From: an uncultured Alphaproteobacteria bacterium
GTDB lineage: Bacteria > Pseudomonadota > Alphaproteobacteria > Caulobacterales > Caulobacteraceae
Assembly (NCBI GenBank): GCA_937920085.1
Contig: CALETE010000094.1
Coordinates: 1 to 64,000 of the forward strand
Direction: 5' to 3'
DNA: 64,000 bases
Below are positions 55,606 through 64,000 of the stretch, piece by piece. Both the position numbers and the translations under genes were made by a program. Each line of letters opens with the position of its first letter. The stretch's first letter is position 1. Under the pieces are notes generated by a model. That model was not told the DNA's origin, did no database searches, and saw only the letters and a list, made by a program, of their open reading frames with translations.

Positions 55606-57723
55606 TCAGCCCGTCGGGATCATCAGGTCAGCTACGTCCAAACCTATGGGTGATAGACCCTGATGTTGGCGCTTAAGGATGGCCTCGAAAGCTGCTTCCA
55701 GCCCCCTGCAAAACAGATCCGTATCGAAAAGGGGAAAAGACATACGCCCCCTGTTGAGATGAGATTTTAGGGCCGACAAACGCTGGGGATCCTGCGCAAG
55801 CGCGAGCGCCAAGGCCTCATATTCTGCTGGGCTATCCGTAATCAGCTCCGACAGCCCCACAGCATCCAGCAAGCTGGCGGCGACCCGGGACGCAAATCCA
55901 TCTCCGGGAAGGGTGACAATGGGCAGGCCAGCCCAAAGCGCATCGCTGGCCGTGGTATGGGCATTGTAGTTGAAGGTGTCGAGAAACAGGTCTGCAAGGC
56001 GGTGGCGCGCCAGGTGGTCGGTGACCGGCAGAGGCGGCGCAAAAACCAGGCGGGCTGGATCAAGGCCTGCCGCCTGGGCGCTAAGCCTGAGATTAGCCGC
56101 AGCTTCGGGGTGGTTTTGCATGAGCCAGAGCACACTGCCCGGCACGGAGCTCAGCAGCCGCATCCAGATGGCAAATACGTCCGGCGTAATTTTGAAGTTT
56201 GCGTTGAAACAACAGAAAACGAACCCCTCATCAGGCAAGCCTAACTGTCGGCGGGTCGGCGTGACCTCGGGGATGTCCCGCTCAACATTGTTCACCTGGT
56301 AGGCATGAGGCATGCGGATAATGGCCTCACTAAAGGCCTCTTCCAGGGTCTTTGGGGTCACCCACCGATCACCAATAATATAGTCCATGAATGGGGCACC
56401 CATGCTGGCTGGATGCCCGAGATAATTGATCTGCAGGGGGGCCGGGCGGTGGGCGAAAATGCCGGGTCGGCAATAGGTCGTAAAGCCATTGAGGTCGATG
56501 AGGATGTCGACCTCCAACTCACGGATCAATTGCGCTGCTGCGATGTCAGAAAGGTCCTTTAGGTCAAAAAATCGGTCAAAGGTCGGGATCAGCTTTTGAC
56601 GGACCGCATCATTGGAGGCGGGACCCAAGGCAAGCCCCATCACCTCGAACCGGGTGCGATCGTGTCGCTTGAAGAGCCCCGAAATCAGGTGGGACATGGC
56701 GTGATTGCGAAAGTCCGACGACACATAGGCAAGGCGAATGCGGTCATGGGCATAGACCTCCCCGTGCCAAAGGGGTTCGAAAGGGGCGGGAAACCGGTCC
56801 TCAAGGTGGATTTTCGCGGACTGAAGCTGAAGATATGGATCAGCCGTGTGACTAAGAAAGGTCCATGGCAGGTCCACCGTCCGACCTTCGCGGGTCTTTT
56901 GGCGGATTTCGTCGACAATCCCGTGATAGCCGGACCAATCGCAAGCCTTGGCCTTTTCCTGCAACATCAGGCCAAGTCCATTGAGGTGATGGGGACGCCC
57001 TTTCAAGGCGATCGCCCAGGCCTTGGCTGACTCCGTGGGGCGGCTCAGATCCGACAGCGCTTTTGCACGATTGACCTGCGCCAGGGGATAGTCTGGCTGG
57101 TATCGTAGGGCATTTTCCGTGGCCGTCAGGGCGTCATTCAATCGGCCCAGAAGGCGGAGGACCTGGCTGTAATTGTTCCAGGCCTGCGGAAAATCAGGCT
57201 TGAGCTCTAGGGCGCGGACAAAGTCCACTGCCGCGTCGGCAGGCTGGCTTAGATCTGCCTTAAGGCCCCCGCGAATGGCCCATCCCTCTGCAAAGCCCGG
57301 CTCTAATGAGAGTAGTTGGTCATAATGTGCGATCGACTCAGACGTCAGACCCAGTTGCCGCAGCACATCGGCCTGGGACCGCAACACGGCGGGATCGTTG
57401 GGGGTTAGATCAAGGGTTCGGGCATAGGCCCTGCGAGCCTCCGTTAGATCCTTGAGGCCAAAGCAAAGGTTTCCATAGGCGGCGGCGACCACCGTATTTC
57501 CGGAATGTGCGTCAAAAGCCTTAGACAACAGGGCTCTGGCACCCTGGAAGTCCCCTTGATGCTTCTTGATAATCGCCAGGTTATTCAGCGCATTGACCTC
57601 GGTCGGCCAGGCTTCAAGAATCTCGGCGTAAAGGGCTGCGGCGGTCTCGATCTGGCCCTGGCGATGGGCGTCAACCGCTTTAGCGACCAGCCCACCCGGG
57701 CCTGTACCCTCTAAATCAGCCAT
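55606..57723 (-). CDS. TPR protein with O-GlcNAc-transferase-like (SPINDLY) glycosyltransferase domain
   Basis: A 705-residue protein. The N-terminal part (about 10-240) has at least six TPR repeats (for example LDLTPNDPAVLRSQADVLRQLGL near 92-114, quoted partly as NDPAVLRSQADVLRQLG). The C-terminal half (about 320-690) is a GT41-type catalytic region: YVSSDFRNHAMSHLI near 325, HPASMGAPFMDYIIGD near 434-449 (in parts PASMGAPFMDYII), CCFNANFKITPDVF near 505 and the NAHTTASDALWAGLP segment near 603. Bacterial members glycosylate proteins such as flagellins or adhesins. No acceptor gene lies nearby. GGAG precedes the ATG. Confidence 0.9.
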   Translation of the reverse strand: MADLEGTGPGGLVAKAVDAHRQGQIETAAALYAEILEAWPTEVNALNNLAIIKKHQGDFQGARALLSKAFDAHSGNTVVAAAYGNLCFGLKDLTEARRAYARTLDLTPNDPAVLRSQADVLRQLGLTSESIAHYDQLLSLEPGFAEGWAIRGGLKADLSQPADAAVDFVRALELKPDFPQAWNNYSQVLRLLGRLNDALTATENALRYQPDYPLAQVNRAKALSDLSRPTESAKAWAIALKGRPHHLNGLGLMLQEKAKACDWSGYHGIVDEIRQKTREGRTVDLPWTFLSHTADPYLQLQSAKIHLEDRFPAPFEPLWHGEVYAHDRIRLAYVSSDFRNHAMSHLISGLFKRHDRTRFEVMGLALGPASNDAVRQKLIPTFDRFFDLKDLSDIAAAQLIRELEVDILIDLNGFTTYCRPGIFAHRPAPLQINYLGHPASMGAPFMDYIIGDRWVTPKTLEEAFSEAIIRMPHAYQVNNVERDIPEVTPTRRQLGLPDEGFVFCCFNANFKITPDVFAIWMRLLSSVPGSVLWLMQNHPEAAANLRLSAQAAGLDPARLVFAPPLPVTDHLARHRLADLFLDTFNYNAHTTASDALWAGLPIVTLPGDGFASRVAASLLDAVGLSELITDSPAEYEALALALAQDPQRLSALKSHLNRGRMSFPLFDTDLFCRGLEAAFEAILKRQHQGLSPIGLDVADLMIPTG

Positions 57724-57825
57724 TGAGGGTCTCCAGACCGCGCCATATCCCCATGATCTAGCTCAGACGCGATGGATTGCCAAAGGACCGAGGCTGGCCC
57801 GCAAGCGACCGGCACGCCACCTAGA

Positions 57826-59760
57826 TTAGATGGTCGGCTCGTACCAGATCGGTGAGGACCAAGCCCGCTCCATGATTGTGGCCTGCATATAGGGACTTGG
57901 CGGCGTCCCGTTACGGATTGCGTCCCAGGTCGACCAGCGGCAGGACGGGTTTTCCAAAACCCGCACGTAGTAGAAGGCCCGCTGTTTGGGATTGAAGGTG
58001 GGATCGGTCCAGACGGTTTTCAGCTCCACATCACCTTTGAAACGCTCAGGCTGGCAGGTGGTAAGATCGACCTTAGCCGCATTGGATGGACAACGCCATG
58101 AGCCCTGATCGAGGGTGAGATGATCGGAACAGGCCACATCGAAGACCCGCTCCTTCGCCACGCCATTCTCAATCCAACCCTTTACGATCTGCGCCCGCTG
58201 CAGATAGCCCGACGAGGGATCGCGCACGGCCCAAACCAGGAAGCTGGGCACCTTACCCTTGGCAGGCAAAAGATCGCCGCCCATGGGTACGCCACGGCTA
58301 TAGGCCTGATGCACAGAGTCCATGCGCGTCGTGATGTCCGATGGGAAGGCATAGCTGGCGAAGAAGCGCACGCGGATACGCGGGCCAGAGGTGGCGAAGG
58401 TTTCCCGGCGCTTTAGAGCAGCAAAGATCGCTTCTCGGGAGTTCTCTTCCGCCCAAACCCCAGCAAGCCCGCTGGCTCCCCAGGCCTGAGACGGCGGAAC
58501 GGCTGGCGCCTTTGGGTCGGGCGCTGGCACGCCATCCCAAGTCTTGGCCCCGTTGGGAGGAATGGAACGGCGAAGGTCCGCAGTGCCATCCGTGCGACCA
58601 ACCTTACTGAAAAAATTGGGCTCCTCAACACTGCCTGGTGCCGCATTGTGCGTATCGGACGACCCGATAAAGCCAAGCTTGAACCCATTGATCCCCAGCT
58701 TGTCCCGCATCAGCAGGCCATCTTCCAGGGCACGACGGACATAGCTGCCCGCAAACTTGGTCACCTTAATATCGCGCCCAATATAGGAATCCATGATCTC
58801 AAAATTAGCCCACTCGTCATTGGGCGACAGGGTCGGATGGGTCTCTGAGGTGCCCTTGATCTGGGTGATTTCCGTCAGGGGCTCATTGCGCGCACGCAGT
58901 TCGGCATAGGCGCGGTCAATCGGCTGGCCATTCATGCGCACGGAGTCAAACATTAGACCGTCACTGCCATTGGCATTGTGCGGGATGGCCAGGGCTTCGA
59001 CCCCCTTGCCGCGCCAGGCGTCCATGGTGTGCCACAGGTCTTCAGGATTGGCAGAATCCGATGCGGAATAGGGCAGGTTCGGGACCTTGGCAGACCGGAA
59101 AATCACATTGCGATGCAGGTTCCGACCACCCGGCGCAGAGGTGTATTCATAGCCCACCAGGGTCGTGAATTTTCCCGGCTGGTTATTGCGCGCAGCAGCG
59201 TCCTGTACCTCTTTCCAGGCCTGGGACATGATGGAAGGGTCGTTGTACTCCTTGGGCAGGGTCCCTGCCGACCGGCCCGCCACAAAAGCCGCAAAAGCCT
59301 TCTGAATCTGGGCAGGGTCTGTACTGAACAGGCCCTGACTGAAGGGCAGGGCATGCAGGGGGCTGTCAACCTTCCCGGCTTCGCGGATCGCTGACATGTA
59401 TTCGGAGTGGTCGGTTACCGCGACAAAGTCGAGCGGCCCGCCGGCAAGGCGAATGTTGAAGCCGCTGGCATGGCCAATCGCTTCGCCGCGGGCAAACCGA
59501 TAGGCGTCGTCAGGGGTGCGCCGAACATTGAAGATATAGGCGTCGTTTGAGAGGTAGGTATGGACGTGGAGGTCACCGAAATAGGCATTCCGGTCGACAT
59601 TGTATCCCGGCAATTGGGCTGGCTTGGGTGTATTGGCAGCCGTCGAGTGGGAGGGCTTTCCATCTACCGGTCGGCCACCGCTCCAAGCTGCACCCGCCAG
59701 CAGGGCGCCGACCAAGGCTGCGGCTCCCACATATCTGAGCCCAGATACACTTTGGAACAT
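57826..59760 (-). CDS. DUF3604 family exported protein with PHP-like motif
   Basis: A 644-residue protein with an N-terminal hydrophobic signal (LRYVGAAALVGALLAGAAWSGG in parts). The core has YFGDLHVHTYLSNDA near 59-73, the PHP-type metal motif HVH, and DFVAVTDHSEYMSAI near 113-127; later blocks are LAIPHNANGSDG and GFIGSSDTHNAAPGS with further metal-binding histidines. DUF3604 proteins are related to PHP phosphoesterases but their reaction is unknown. Start 59760 follows GGGAGGG; an upstream frame to 59799 is less likely. It stands alone. Confidence 0.85.
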   Translation of the reverse strand: MFQSVSGLRYVGAAALVGALLAGAAWSGGRPVDGKPSHSTAANTPKPAQLPGYNVDRNAYFGDLHVHTYLSNDAYIFNVRRTPDDAYRFARGEAIGHASGFNIRLAGGPLDFVAVTDHSEYMSAIREAGKVDSPLHALPFSQGLFSTDPAQIQKAFAAFVAGRSAGTLPKEYNDPSIMSQAWKEVQDAAARNNQPGKFTTLVGYEYTSAPGGRNLHRNVIFRSAKVPNLPYSASDSANPEDLWHTMDAWRGKGVEALAIPHNANGSDGLMFDSVRMNGQPIDRAYAELRARNEPLTEITQIKGTSETHPTLSPNDEWANFEIMDSYIGRDIKVTKFAGSYVRRALEDGLLMRDKLGINGFKLGFIGSSDTHNAAPGSVEEPNFFSKVGRTDGTADLRRSIPPNGAKTWDGVPAPDPKAPAVPPSQAWGASGLAGVWAEENSREAIFAALKRRETFATSGPRIRVRFFASYAFPSDITTRMDSVHQAYSRGVPMGGDLLPAKGKVPSFLVWAVRDPSSGYLQRAQIVKGWIENGVAKERVFDVACSDHLTLDQGSWRCPSNAAKVDLTTCQPERFKGDVELKTVWTDPTFNPKQRAFYYVRVLENPSCRWSTWDAIRNGTPPSPYMQATIMERAWSSPIWYEPTI

Positions 59761-59844
59761 TATTCCCTCCCCAGGGTCGAATAGGTTTGTTCGCGCCACT
59801 AAATCCTGCGTGAGCCTGCCTGTGAAGGGTCAATCGGCAGACAT

Positions 59845-59877
59845 AAAAAAGCCCGGAGACCTTGTGCGGCCTCCGGG
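59845..59877 (-). terminator. intrinsic terminator of ompW
   Basis: On the minus strand CCCGGAG, a 12-base loop, CTCCGGG, then CTTTTTT, starting 20 bases after the ompW stop. Confidence 0.85.
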
Positions 59878-59896
59878 TTCAGTCGGGGCGGACTCT

Positions 59897-60544
59897 TTAG
59901 AACTTGTAACCAACACCTGCTGAGACCACCCACGGGTCCAGGTTCACCTTGGAGTTCAAGGTTCCAGCATTGATGTCGGCCTTGGTATTGAAATAGATTT
60001 TTTTGACGTCGAGGTTGATGCTCCAGCGATCTTGCGTCGCCACGTCGACCCCGGCTTGGAGGGCGTAGCCGACCCCGTCCTTCACCTTCACCTTGAAGCC
60101 ATTATAGTCCTTGCCGCCGTAGAACAGCATGTAGTTCAGACCGGCACCGACATAGGGGCTGACCCTTGCGGCCGGGGCAAAGTGATATTGGAGGGCGACG
60201 ACCGGCGGGAGAACCCAGGTGTCATGAACCTTCACATTGGTGGCCCCGCCGACAGCCTTGATATCGTGCTTGGAGGTGCCAAGGACCAGTTCACCAGCAA
60301 TGTGATCGGTCAGGAAATAGACAAGGCCGACGGTCGGAACCACGTCGGACTTTACCTGCGCCTCTAGACCCGTCGCCGCACCCGCCGCTGTCTTGATGGG
60401 GTCACCTGCATCTGGCGAAACCTCGGTGATCCGCGTCTGCAGCATGAAGAGACCCGCGTGCTTGCCTTGAAAGTCGTCTGCCGAAGCTGCGCCAGCGATC
60501 GCGAGGGCCCCGGACAGGGCCAATCCAAATCGAAGTTTTGACAT
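59897..60544 (-). CDS. ompW: OmpW family outer-membrane protein
   Basis: A 215-residue small beta-barrel porin. The signal peptide ends near residue 22 (GAASAD); the barrel has alternating hydrophobic strands, with LFMLQTRITEVSPDAG near 32-47 (typical OmpW start), VPTVGLVYFLTDHIAGELVLGTS near 70-92 in parts, VVALQYHF and VSPYVGAGLNYMLFY near 117-131, and the terminal aromatic residue F (VGYKF). OmpW-type channels pass small hydrophobic molecules and respond to oxygen or stress. An FNR/FixK-like box lies 77 bases upstream. It has its own terminator. Confidence 0.92.
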   Translation of the reverse strand: MSKLRFGLALSGALAIAGAASADDFQGKHAGLFMLQTRITEVSPDAGDPIKTAAGAATGLEAQVKSDVVPTVGLVYFLTDHIAGELVLGTSKHDIKAVGGATNVKVHDTWVLPPVVALQYHFAPAARVSPYVGAGLNYMLFYGGKDYNGFKVKVKDGVGYALQAGVDVATQDRWSINLDVKKIYFNTKADINAGTLNSKVNLDPWVVSAGVGYKF

Positions 60545-60620
60545 TTATTTATCCCCATGGTGCGGCCCTTTGGGAGGTTGCCGCCTGACTATGGGTCTAG
60601 GCCTTTGGGCTCTGCGTGCC

Positions 60621-60646
60621 TTGATCCAACTCAAACAGATGTTTGA
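60621..60646 (-). promoter_or_regulatory. FNR/FixK-like box and palindrome upstream of ompW
   Basis: TTGAT-CCAA-CTCAA at 60621-60634 matches the FNR/FixK consensus TTGAT-N4-ATCAA at 9 of 10 positions. It partly overlaps a perfect palindrome TCAAACA-GA-TGTTTGA (60631-60646). The site is 77-102 bases from the ompW start and also within reach of the pepN gene. Confidence 0.5.
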
Positions 60647-60737
60647 AGTCAGTTTGATAGGAGAAAATTGAGGCAGGACAGGCTTGGTGCGAAGGACGGC
60701 CTCGCCCATTCCAAAGAGATCACATAGGGTTTACCCC

Positions 60738-63356
60738 ATGCGCACAGACACACCCCAGCCGATCCGCCTCAGCGACTACCGCCCTCCCGCCTATCTGATC
60801 GATGAGGTCAGGCTTGAGTTTGACCTCTCGCCAAACGCGACACGGGTTCGCGCACGCATGGCCGTCCGTCGCAACGGCGACCACGCTGAACCCTTGAGCC
60901 TCAATGGCGAAAGGCTGAAGCCGATCTCTGTGGCGATTGATGGCCGTAAACTGTCTGCTGACGAGCATCAGATTGATGCGGAATTTCTGACCATAGCCGC
61001 TCCGCCAGCGGCCTTCGTGCTCGAGACAGAGGTTGAGATTAATCCTGAGGCGAACAAGGCGTTAGATGGCCTCTATATGTCGGGGGGGCGCTTCTGCACG
61101 CAGTGCGAGGCCGAAGGCTTCCGCAAGATTATCTGGTACCCGGATCGTCCAGATGTGCTCAGCCGATTCACCGTTCGGGTCGAAGCTGACAGGGGCTTTC
61201 ATCACCTGTTGTCGAACGGCAATCTGATGGAGTCGGGAGTGCTGCCTGGGGGCCGTCACTTTGCCGTCTGGAATGACCCCTTCCCCAAGCCCTGCTATCT
61301 CTTTGCCCTGGTCGCTGGTGAATTGGACGTCCTGTCAGACACCCTGATCACCATGACTGGTCGAAAGGTTGACCTGAAAATCTATGTGGACCCCGGCATG
61401 GCAGCCCGGGCGGCCTATGCCATGGATTCCCTCAAGCGGGCGATGACATGGGATGAGACGGTTTTTGGTCGCGAATATGACCTAGACCTCTTCATGATTG
61501 TCGCCGTGCGCGACTTCAATTTCGGCGCCATGGAGAACAAGGGGTTGAATATCTTCAACTCCTCTCTGTTGTTGGCCGACCCGTCTACCGCCACGGATAT
61601 GGACTATGAGCGGATTGAGAGCGTCGTTGCGCACGAATATTTTCACAATTGGACCGGTAACCGCATCACCTGCCGCGACTGGTTTCAGCTGTGTCTCAAG
61701 GAAGGGCTCACTGTCTTCCGCGACCAAAGCTTTTCTGCCGACATGCGCGGCGAGGCGGTTCAGCGGATCAAAGACGTGAAGACCCTGAGAGCCCGGCAGT
61801 TTGCAGAGGATCAAGGTCCCCTCGCCCACCCGGTGAGGCCATCTAGCTATCATAAGATCGACAATTTCTACACGGCGACGATCTATGAAAAGGGTGCTGA
61901 AGTCATTCGCATGCTCAAGACCCTGATCGGTCCGGAGAAATTCCGCCAAGGCATGGATCTCTATTTTGATCGCTGGGATGGACACGCCACCACGGTGGAA
62001 GAATTCATCCGCTGCTTTGCGGAAGTCACCAGCCAGGACCTATCTGACCTTTTCGGCTGGTACGAACAGGCCGGTACCCCACAGCTTGACCTCAAGCACA
62101 CCTACAATGCTGAAACCAAGACCCTCGACCTGGTCCTCAGCCAGCAGACCCCCGCCACGCCTGGACAGCTTACCAAGCGGCCTTTGCCAACGCCGATACG
62201 TCTTGGCCTATTGGACGCCGACGGTCGAACCCTGGCCTTTGAACGCGACGGCGAGGCCGTGGATGAGACAGTCATCGTTCTGGATCAAGCCAGTACTCGC
62301 ATCACCTTGACCGGCGTTGATTCACCGCCCGTGGTGTCTGCCCTGCGCGGATTTTCGGCACCCGTCGGCCTGACCACCGATACGGCACCCAGGGATCGCT
62401 ATGTGCAGTTGGCGGGCGATCCGGATCCTTTTAATCGCTGGGAAGCTGGTCAGGACTTGGCCCGTGACCTGATCCTTCGCCGGGCTAAAGGCCAGCCCGA
62501 TGAGGTTGGCGAAGAGCGCTATGCTCAGGCCATTGAGCGCGCGCTTTCTGATCAGGCGGCAGAGTCGGCGTTTAAGGCTCTGCTCTTGGCCCTGCCAAGC
62601 GAAACCGATCTCGCCTTAGCGACGACGCCCTCCGATCCCAGCGCCATTCACACGGCCCGCGAAACGCTCAAGCAGAGACTGGCCCTGCACCTGGCAGATC
62701 ACTTGAAGCGGTTGCATACGGGTCTACAGGACTTGGGCGACTTCTCGCCAGACGCAGCCAGCGCTGGGCGGCGGGCCCTAAGAAACGCCGTTCTCGACCT
62801 GCTGGCGTCGAATCCACGGTCCGATATCGCCGATCTTGCGGAAGGCCACTATCGCGCGGCGCTCAATATGACGGACTCGATTGGCGGCCTTAACGCCCTA
62901 ATGATCATCGGCGGCAAGGCTTTCGACACAGCCCTGGCGGACTTCTATGAGAGATGGAAGCACGAGCCCTTGGTAATCGATAAGTGGTTTGCCCTTCAGG
63001 CCCGCGATCCAGGGCCTGGGGCCTTGGGACGTGTTCTAGGGCTTACGGTCCATCCGGCGTTTGACCAAACCAATCCCAATCGTCTGCGCGCCCTGGTCTC
63101 CACCTTTGCTGCAGCGAACCTGGTCAATTTCCATGATCCTAGCGGCTCAGGGTATCACTTCCTCGCAGACCAGATTCTAGCGGTGGATCGGTTTAACCCG
63201 ATGACGGCCGCTCGCATGGTCGAGCCTCTAGGCGGATGGCGGCGTTACGTTCCAGAGTTGGGCGCGCTGATGAAGGCCCAACTCAAACGCATTTCAGAGA
63301 CCCAAGGTCTCTCAAAAAATGTCAGCGAATTGGTCACAAAGGCGCTTGCCGATTGA
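60738..63356 (+). CDS. pepN: aminopeptidase N (M1 family)
   Basis: An 872-residue zinc metallopeptidase, the normal length for bacterial PepN. The exopeptidase motif GAMENKGLNIF is at 263-273 and the zinc site H299-E300-x-x-H303 with E322 (HEYFHNW, then LKEG) is complete. It trims N-terminal residues from peptides in the cytoplasm. The ATG at 60738 fits E. coli-type PepN (MRTDTPQPIRLSDYRPP start, in parts); an in-frame TTG at 60684 would add 18 residues. It is divergent from ompW. Confidence 0.95.
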   Translation: MRTDTPQPIRLSDYRPPAYLIDEVRLEFDLSPNATRVRARMAVRRNGDHAEPLSLNGERLKPISVAIDGRKLSADEHQIDAEFLTIAAPPAAFVLETEVEINPEANKALDGLYMSGGRFCTQCEAEGFRKIIWYPDRPDVLSRFTVRVEADRGFHHLLSNGNLMESGVLPGGRHFAVWNDPFPKPCYLFALVAGELDVLSDTLITMTGRKVDLKIYVDPGMAARAAYAMDSLKRAMTWDETVFGREYDLDLFMIVAVRDFNFGAMENKGLNIFNSSLLLADPSTATDMDYERIESVVAHEYFHNWTGNRITCRDWFQLCLKEGLTVFRDQSFSADMRGEAVQRIKDVKTLRARQFAEDQGPLAHPVRPSSYHKIDNFYTATIYEKGAEVIRMLKTLIGPEKFRQGMDLYFDRWDGHATTVEEFIRCFAEVTSQDLSDLFGWYEQAGTPQLDLKHTYNAETKTLDLVLSQQTPATPGQLTKRPLPTPIRLGLLDADGRTLAFERDGEAVDETVIVLDQASTRITLTGVDSPPVVSALRGFSAPVGLTTDTAPRDRYVQLAGDPDPFNRWEAGQDLARDLILRRAKGQPDEVGEERYAQAIERALSDQAAESAFKALLLALPSETDLALATTPSDPSAIHTARETLKQRLALHLADHLKRLHTGLQDLGDFSPDAASAGRRALRNAVLDLLASNPRSDIADLAEGHYRAALNMTDSIGGLNALMIIGGKAFDTALADFYERWKHEPLVIDKWFALQARDPGPGALGRVLGLTVHPAFDQTNPNRLRALVSTFAAANLVNFHDPSGSGYHFLADQILAVDRFNPMTAARMVEPLGGWRRYVPELGALMKAQLKRISETQGLSKNVSELVTKALAD

Positions 63357-63405
63357 CGGTCGTCAAACTGCAGCCCTGTGACAGGCATTAGCGCTTATCA
63401 GGGCC

Positions 63406-64000
63406 GTGACGGCACAGGCTCCGCCGGATAGACTCACCCTTGCAGGGGTGACTCGGCCAGCAGTTTGGGAGCTTCAGGCCTTGGCCGAAAGCAGCGCGTA
63501 TGTGGGGAAGACGAACCGGAGGCGGCGGTTTAGCGACCGTCGTGCGACCGTCGGTACCTATTCTGCGCCGACCCAGTCTCTGGCCAGGATGGTGATCCTG
63601 GCCGCCCTCTTGTTGATGACGATCTATTCCGGGTTTGCGTCCTACAAGTTGGTCAACCAACCGCCCCCTGGCACCCTAGCGCAGGAGGCGCTTCACCATC
63701 GGACTGAGACCCTGGCTGCACGCCTCGATGAAGAGGTTTCAGACCTGCGAGGGGGGGTTCTGGCAGCCCGGACCCTGATCAGGGACGAGGTTCAGCAACC
63801 CTCTGATGCCATCAAGACAGGGCTGGCGGCCACCGCCGGTTCGGGCTTGGCCATGGCCGTCGTCGGTGAGCAAGGGGTCATAGCCAGCACCGGAAACACC
63901 AGCGGCGTTGACTGGCTGGGGTTAAATCAGGCGGCAGACGCATCTGCCAAGGACGTGTGGCTTGGCCCGTCCCAGTCTCTGAAGGCCGGACTGGTCGCGG
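63406..64000 (+). CDS. membrane protein, N-terminal part (possible sensor kinase)
   Basis: An open frame of 198 codons runs off the right edge from a GTG at 63406. The first 60 residues are polar and basic (GKTNRRRRFSDRRA near 34-47), then a hydrophobic helix (MVILAALLLMTIYSGFAS, about 62-79) and a stretch with helical and then mixed character (TLAARLDEEVSDLRGG, later SGLAMAVVGEQGVIAST near 145-160) that fits a periplasmic sensory domain. The layout is that of membrane sensor histidine kinases, but no kinase motif is in the window. Its gene starts 49 bases after pepN. Confidence 0.5.
   Translation, partial: MTAQAPPDRLTLAGVTRPAVWELQALAESSAYVGKTNRRRRFSDRRATVGTYSAPTQSLARMVILAALLLMTIYSGFASYKLVNQPPPGTLAQEALHHRTETLAARLDEEVSDLRGGVLAARTLIRDEVQQPSDAIKTGLAATAGSGLAMAVVGEQGVIASTGNTSGVDWLGLNQAADASAKDVWLGPSQSLKAGLVA

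Noticed and set aside
63388..63660. 90-codon minus-strand frame at the right end
   Set aside because: It lies opposite the better-supported plus-strand membrane-protein frame and has no hydrophobic or domain pattern of its own.

Overview
The window looks like chromosomal DNA of a high-GC alphaproteobacterium of the Caulobacterales type (Caulobacter/Phenylobacterium-like). Reasons, all from the sequence plus family knowledge: methionine synthase split into two genes, an ArsR-regulator/methyltransferase fusion heading the met operon, GGCGGAGGCC-cored dispersed palindromes, a CYP153 alkane hydroxylase, several acyl-CoA dehydrogenases, TonB-dependent transport, and short intergenic gaps with many ATGA overlaps. 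The genus is an inference. I saw no rRNA, tRNA, CRISPR array, insertion sequence or prophage.

Region by region. 0-11 kb: end of an SMP-30/gluconolactonase gene, a globin, an acyl-CoA synthetase, katG, an Old-Yellow-Enzyme reductase divergent from a CYP153 P450, a BrnT/BrnA toxin-antitoxin pair, and an operon of monooxygenase-like protein, acyl-CoA dehydrogenase and serine hydrolase. 11-22 kb: small membrane protein, TerB/J-domain protein, full-length 5-oxoprolinase, DsbA-like protein, AIM24-family protein, a regulator with two tandem winged-helix units next to an 11-bp-spaced repeat operator, a secreted carboxypeptidase-like protein and a secreted amidohydrolase. 22-32 kb: VapBC, a small membrane protein and a Nudix hydrolase, then the methionine operon: ArsR-methyltransferase fusion, metF, a subclass B3 metallo-beta-lactamase, metH part 1, an inserted PIN-toxin module, metH part 2. 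32-46 kb: glycosyltransferase, 2-hydroxyacid dehydrogenase, purB, GST, aldo-keto reductase, lipoprotein, GumN/TraB-like protein, HigBA, an AT-rich islet with an unknown gene, and a lysine-catabolism cluster (AsnC regulator, saccharopine-dehydrogenase-like enzyme, ALDH7). 46-64 kb: ettA, TonB receptor, amidase, a two-subunit-type acyl-CoA dehydrogenase pair, a TPR/OGT-like glycosyltransferase, a DUF3604 protein, ompW, pepN and the start of a membrane sensor-like protein.

How the parts work together. The met cluster is a tightly overlapping operon for the folate branch of methionine synthesis, with a perfect 20-bp palindrome sitting inside its probable promoter. Fatty acid/alkane oxidation is represented by CYP153, acyl-CoA synthetase and three acyl-CoA dehydrogenases at separate loci. 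Four type II toxin-antitoxin modules lie within 34 kb, two of them with promoters placed so close to the start codon that leaderless transcripts are likely.

Most notable: the PIN toxin plus unrecognised partner inserted between the metH halves with its own promoter and repeat operator, the B3 beta-lactamase translationally coupled inside the met operon, the tandem winged-helix regulator with its phased TCACG repeats, and the AT-rich unknown gene beside HigBA.
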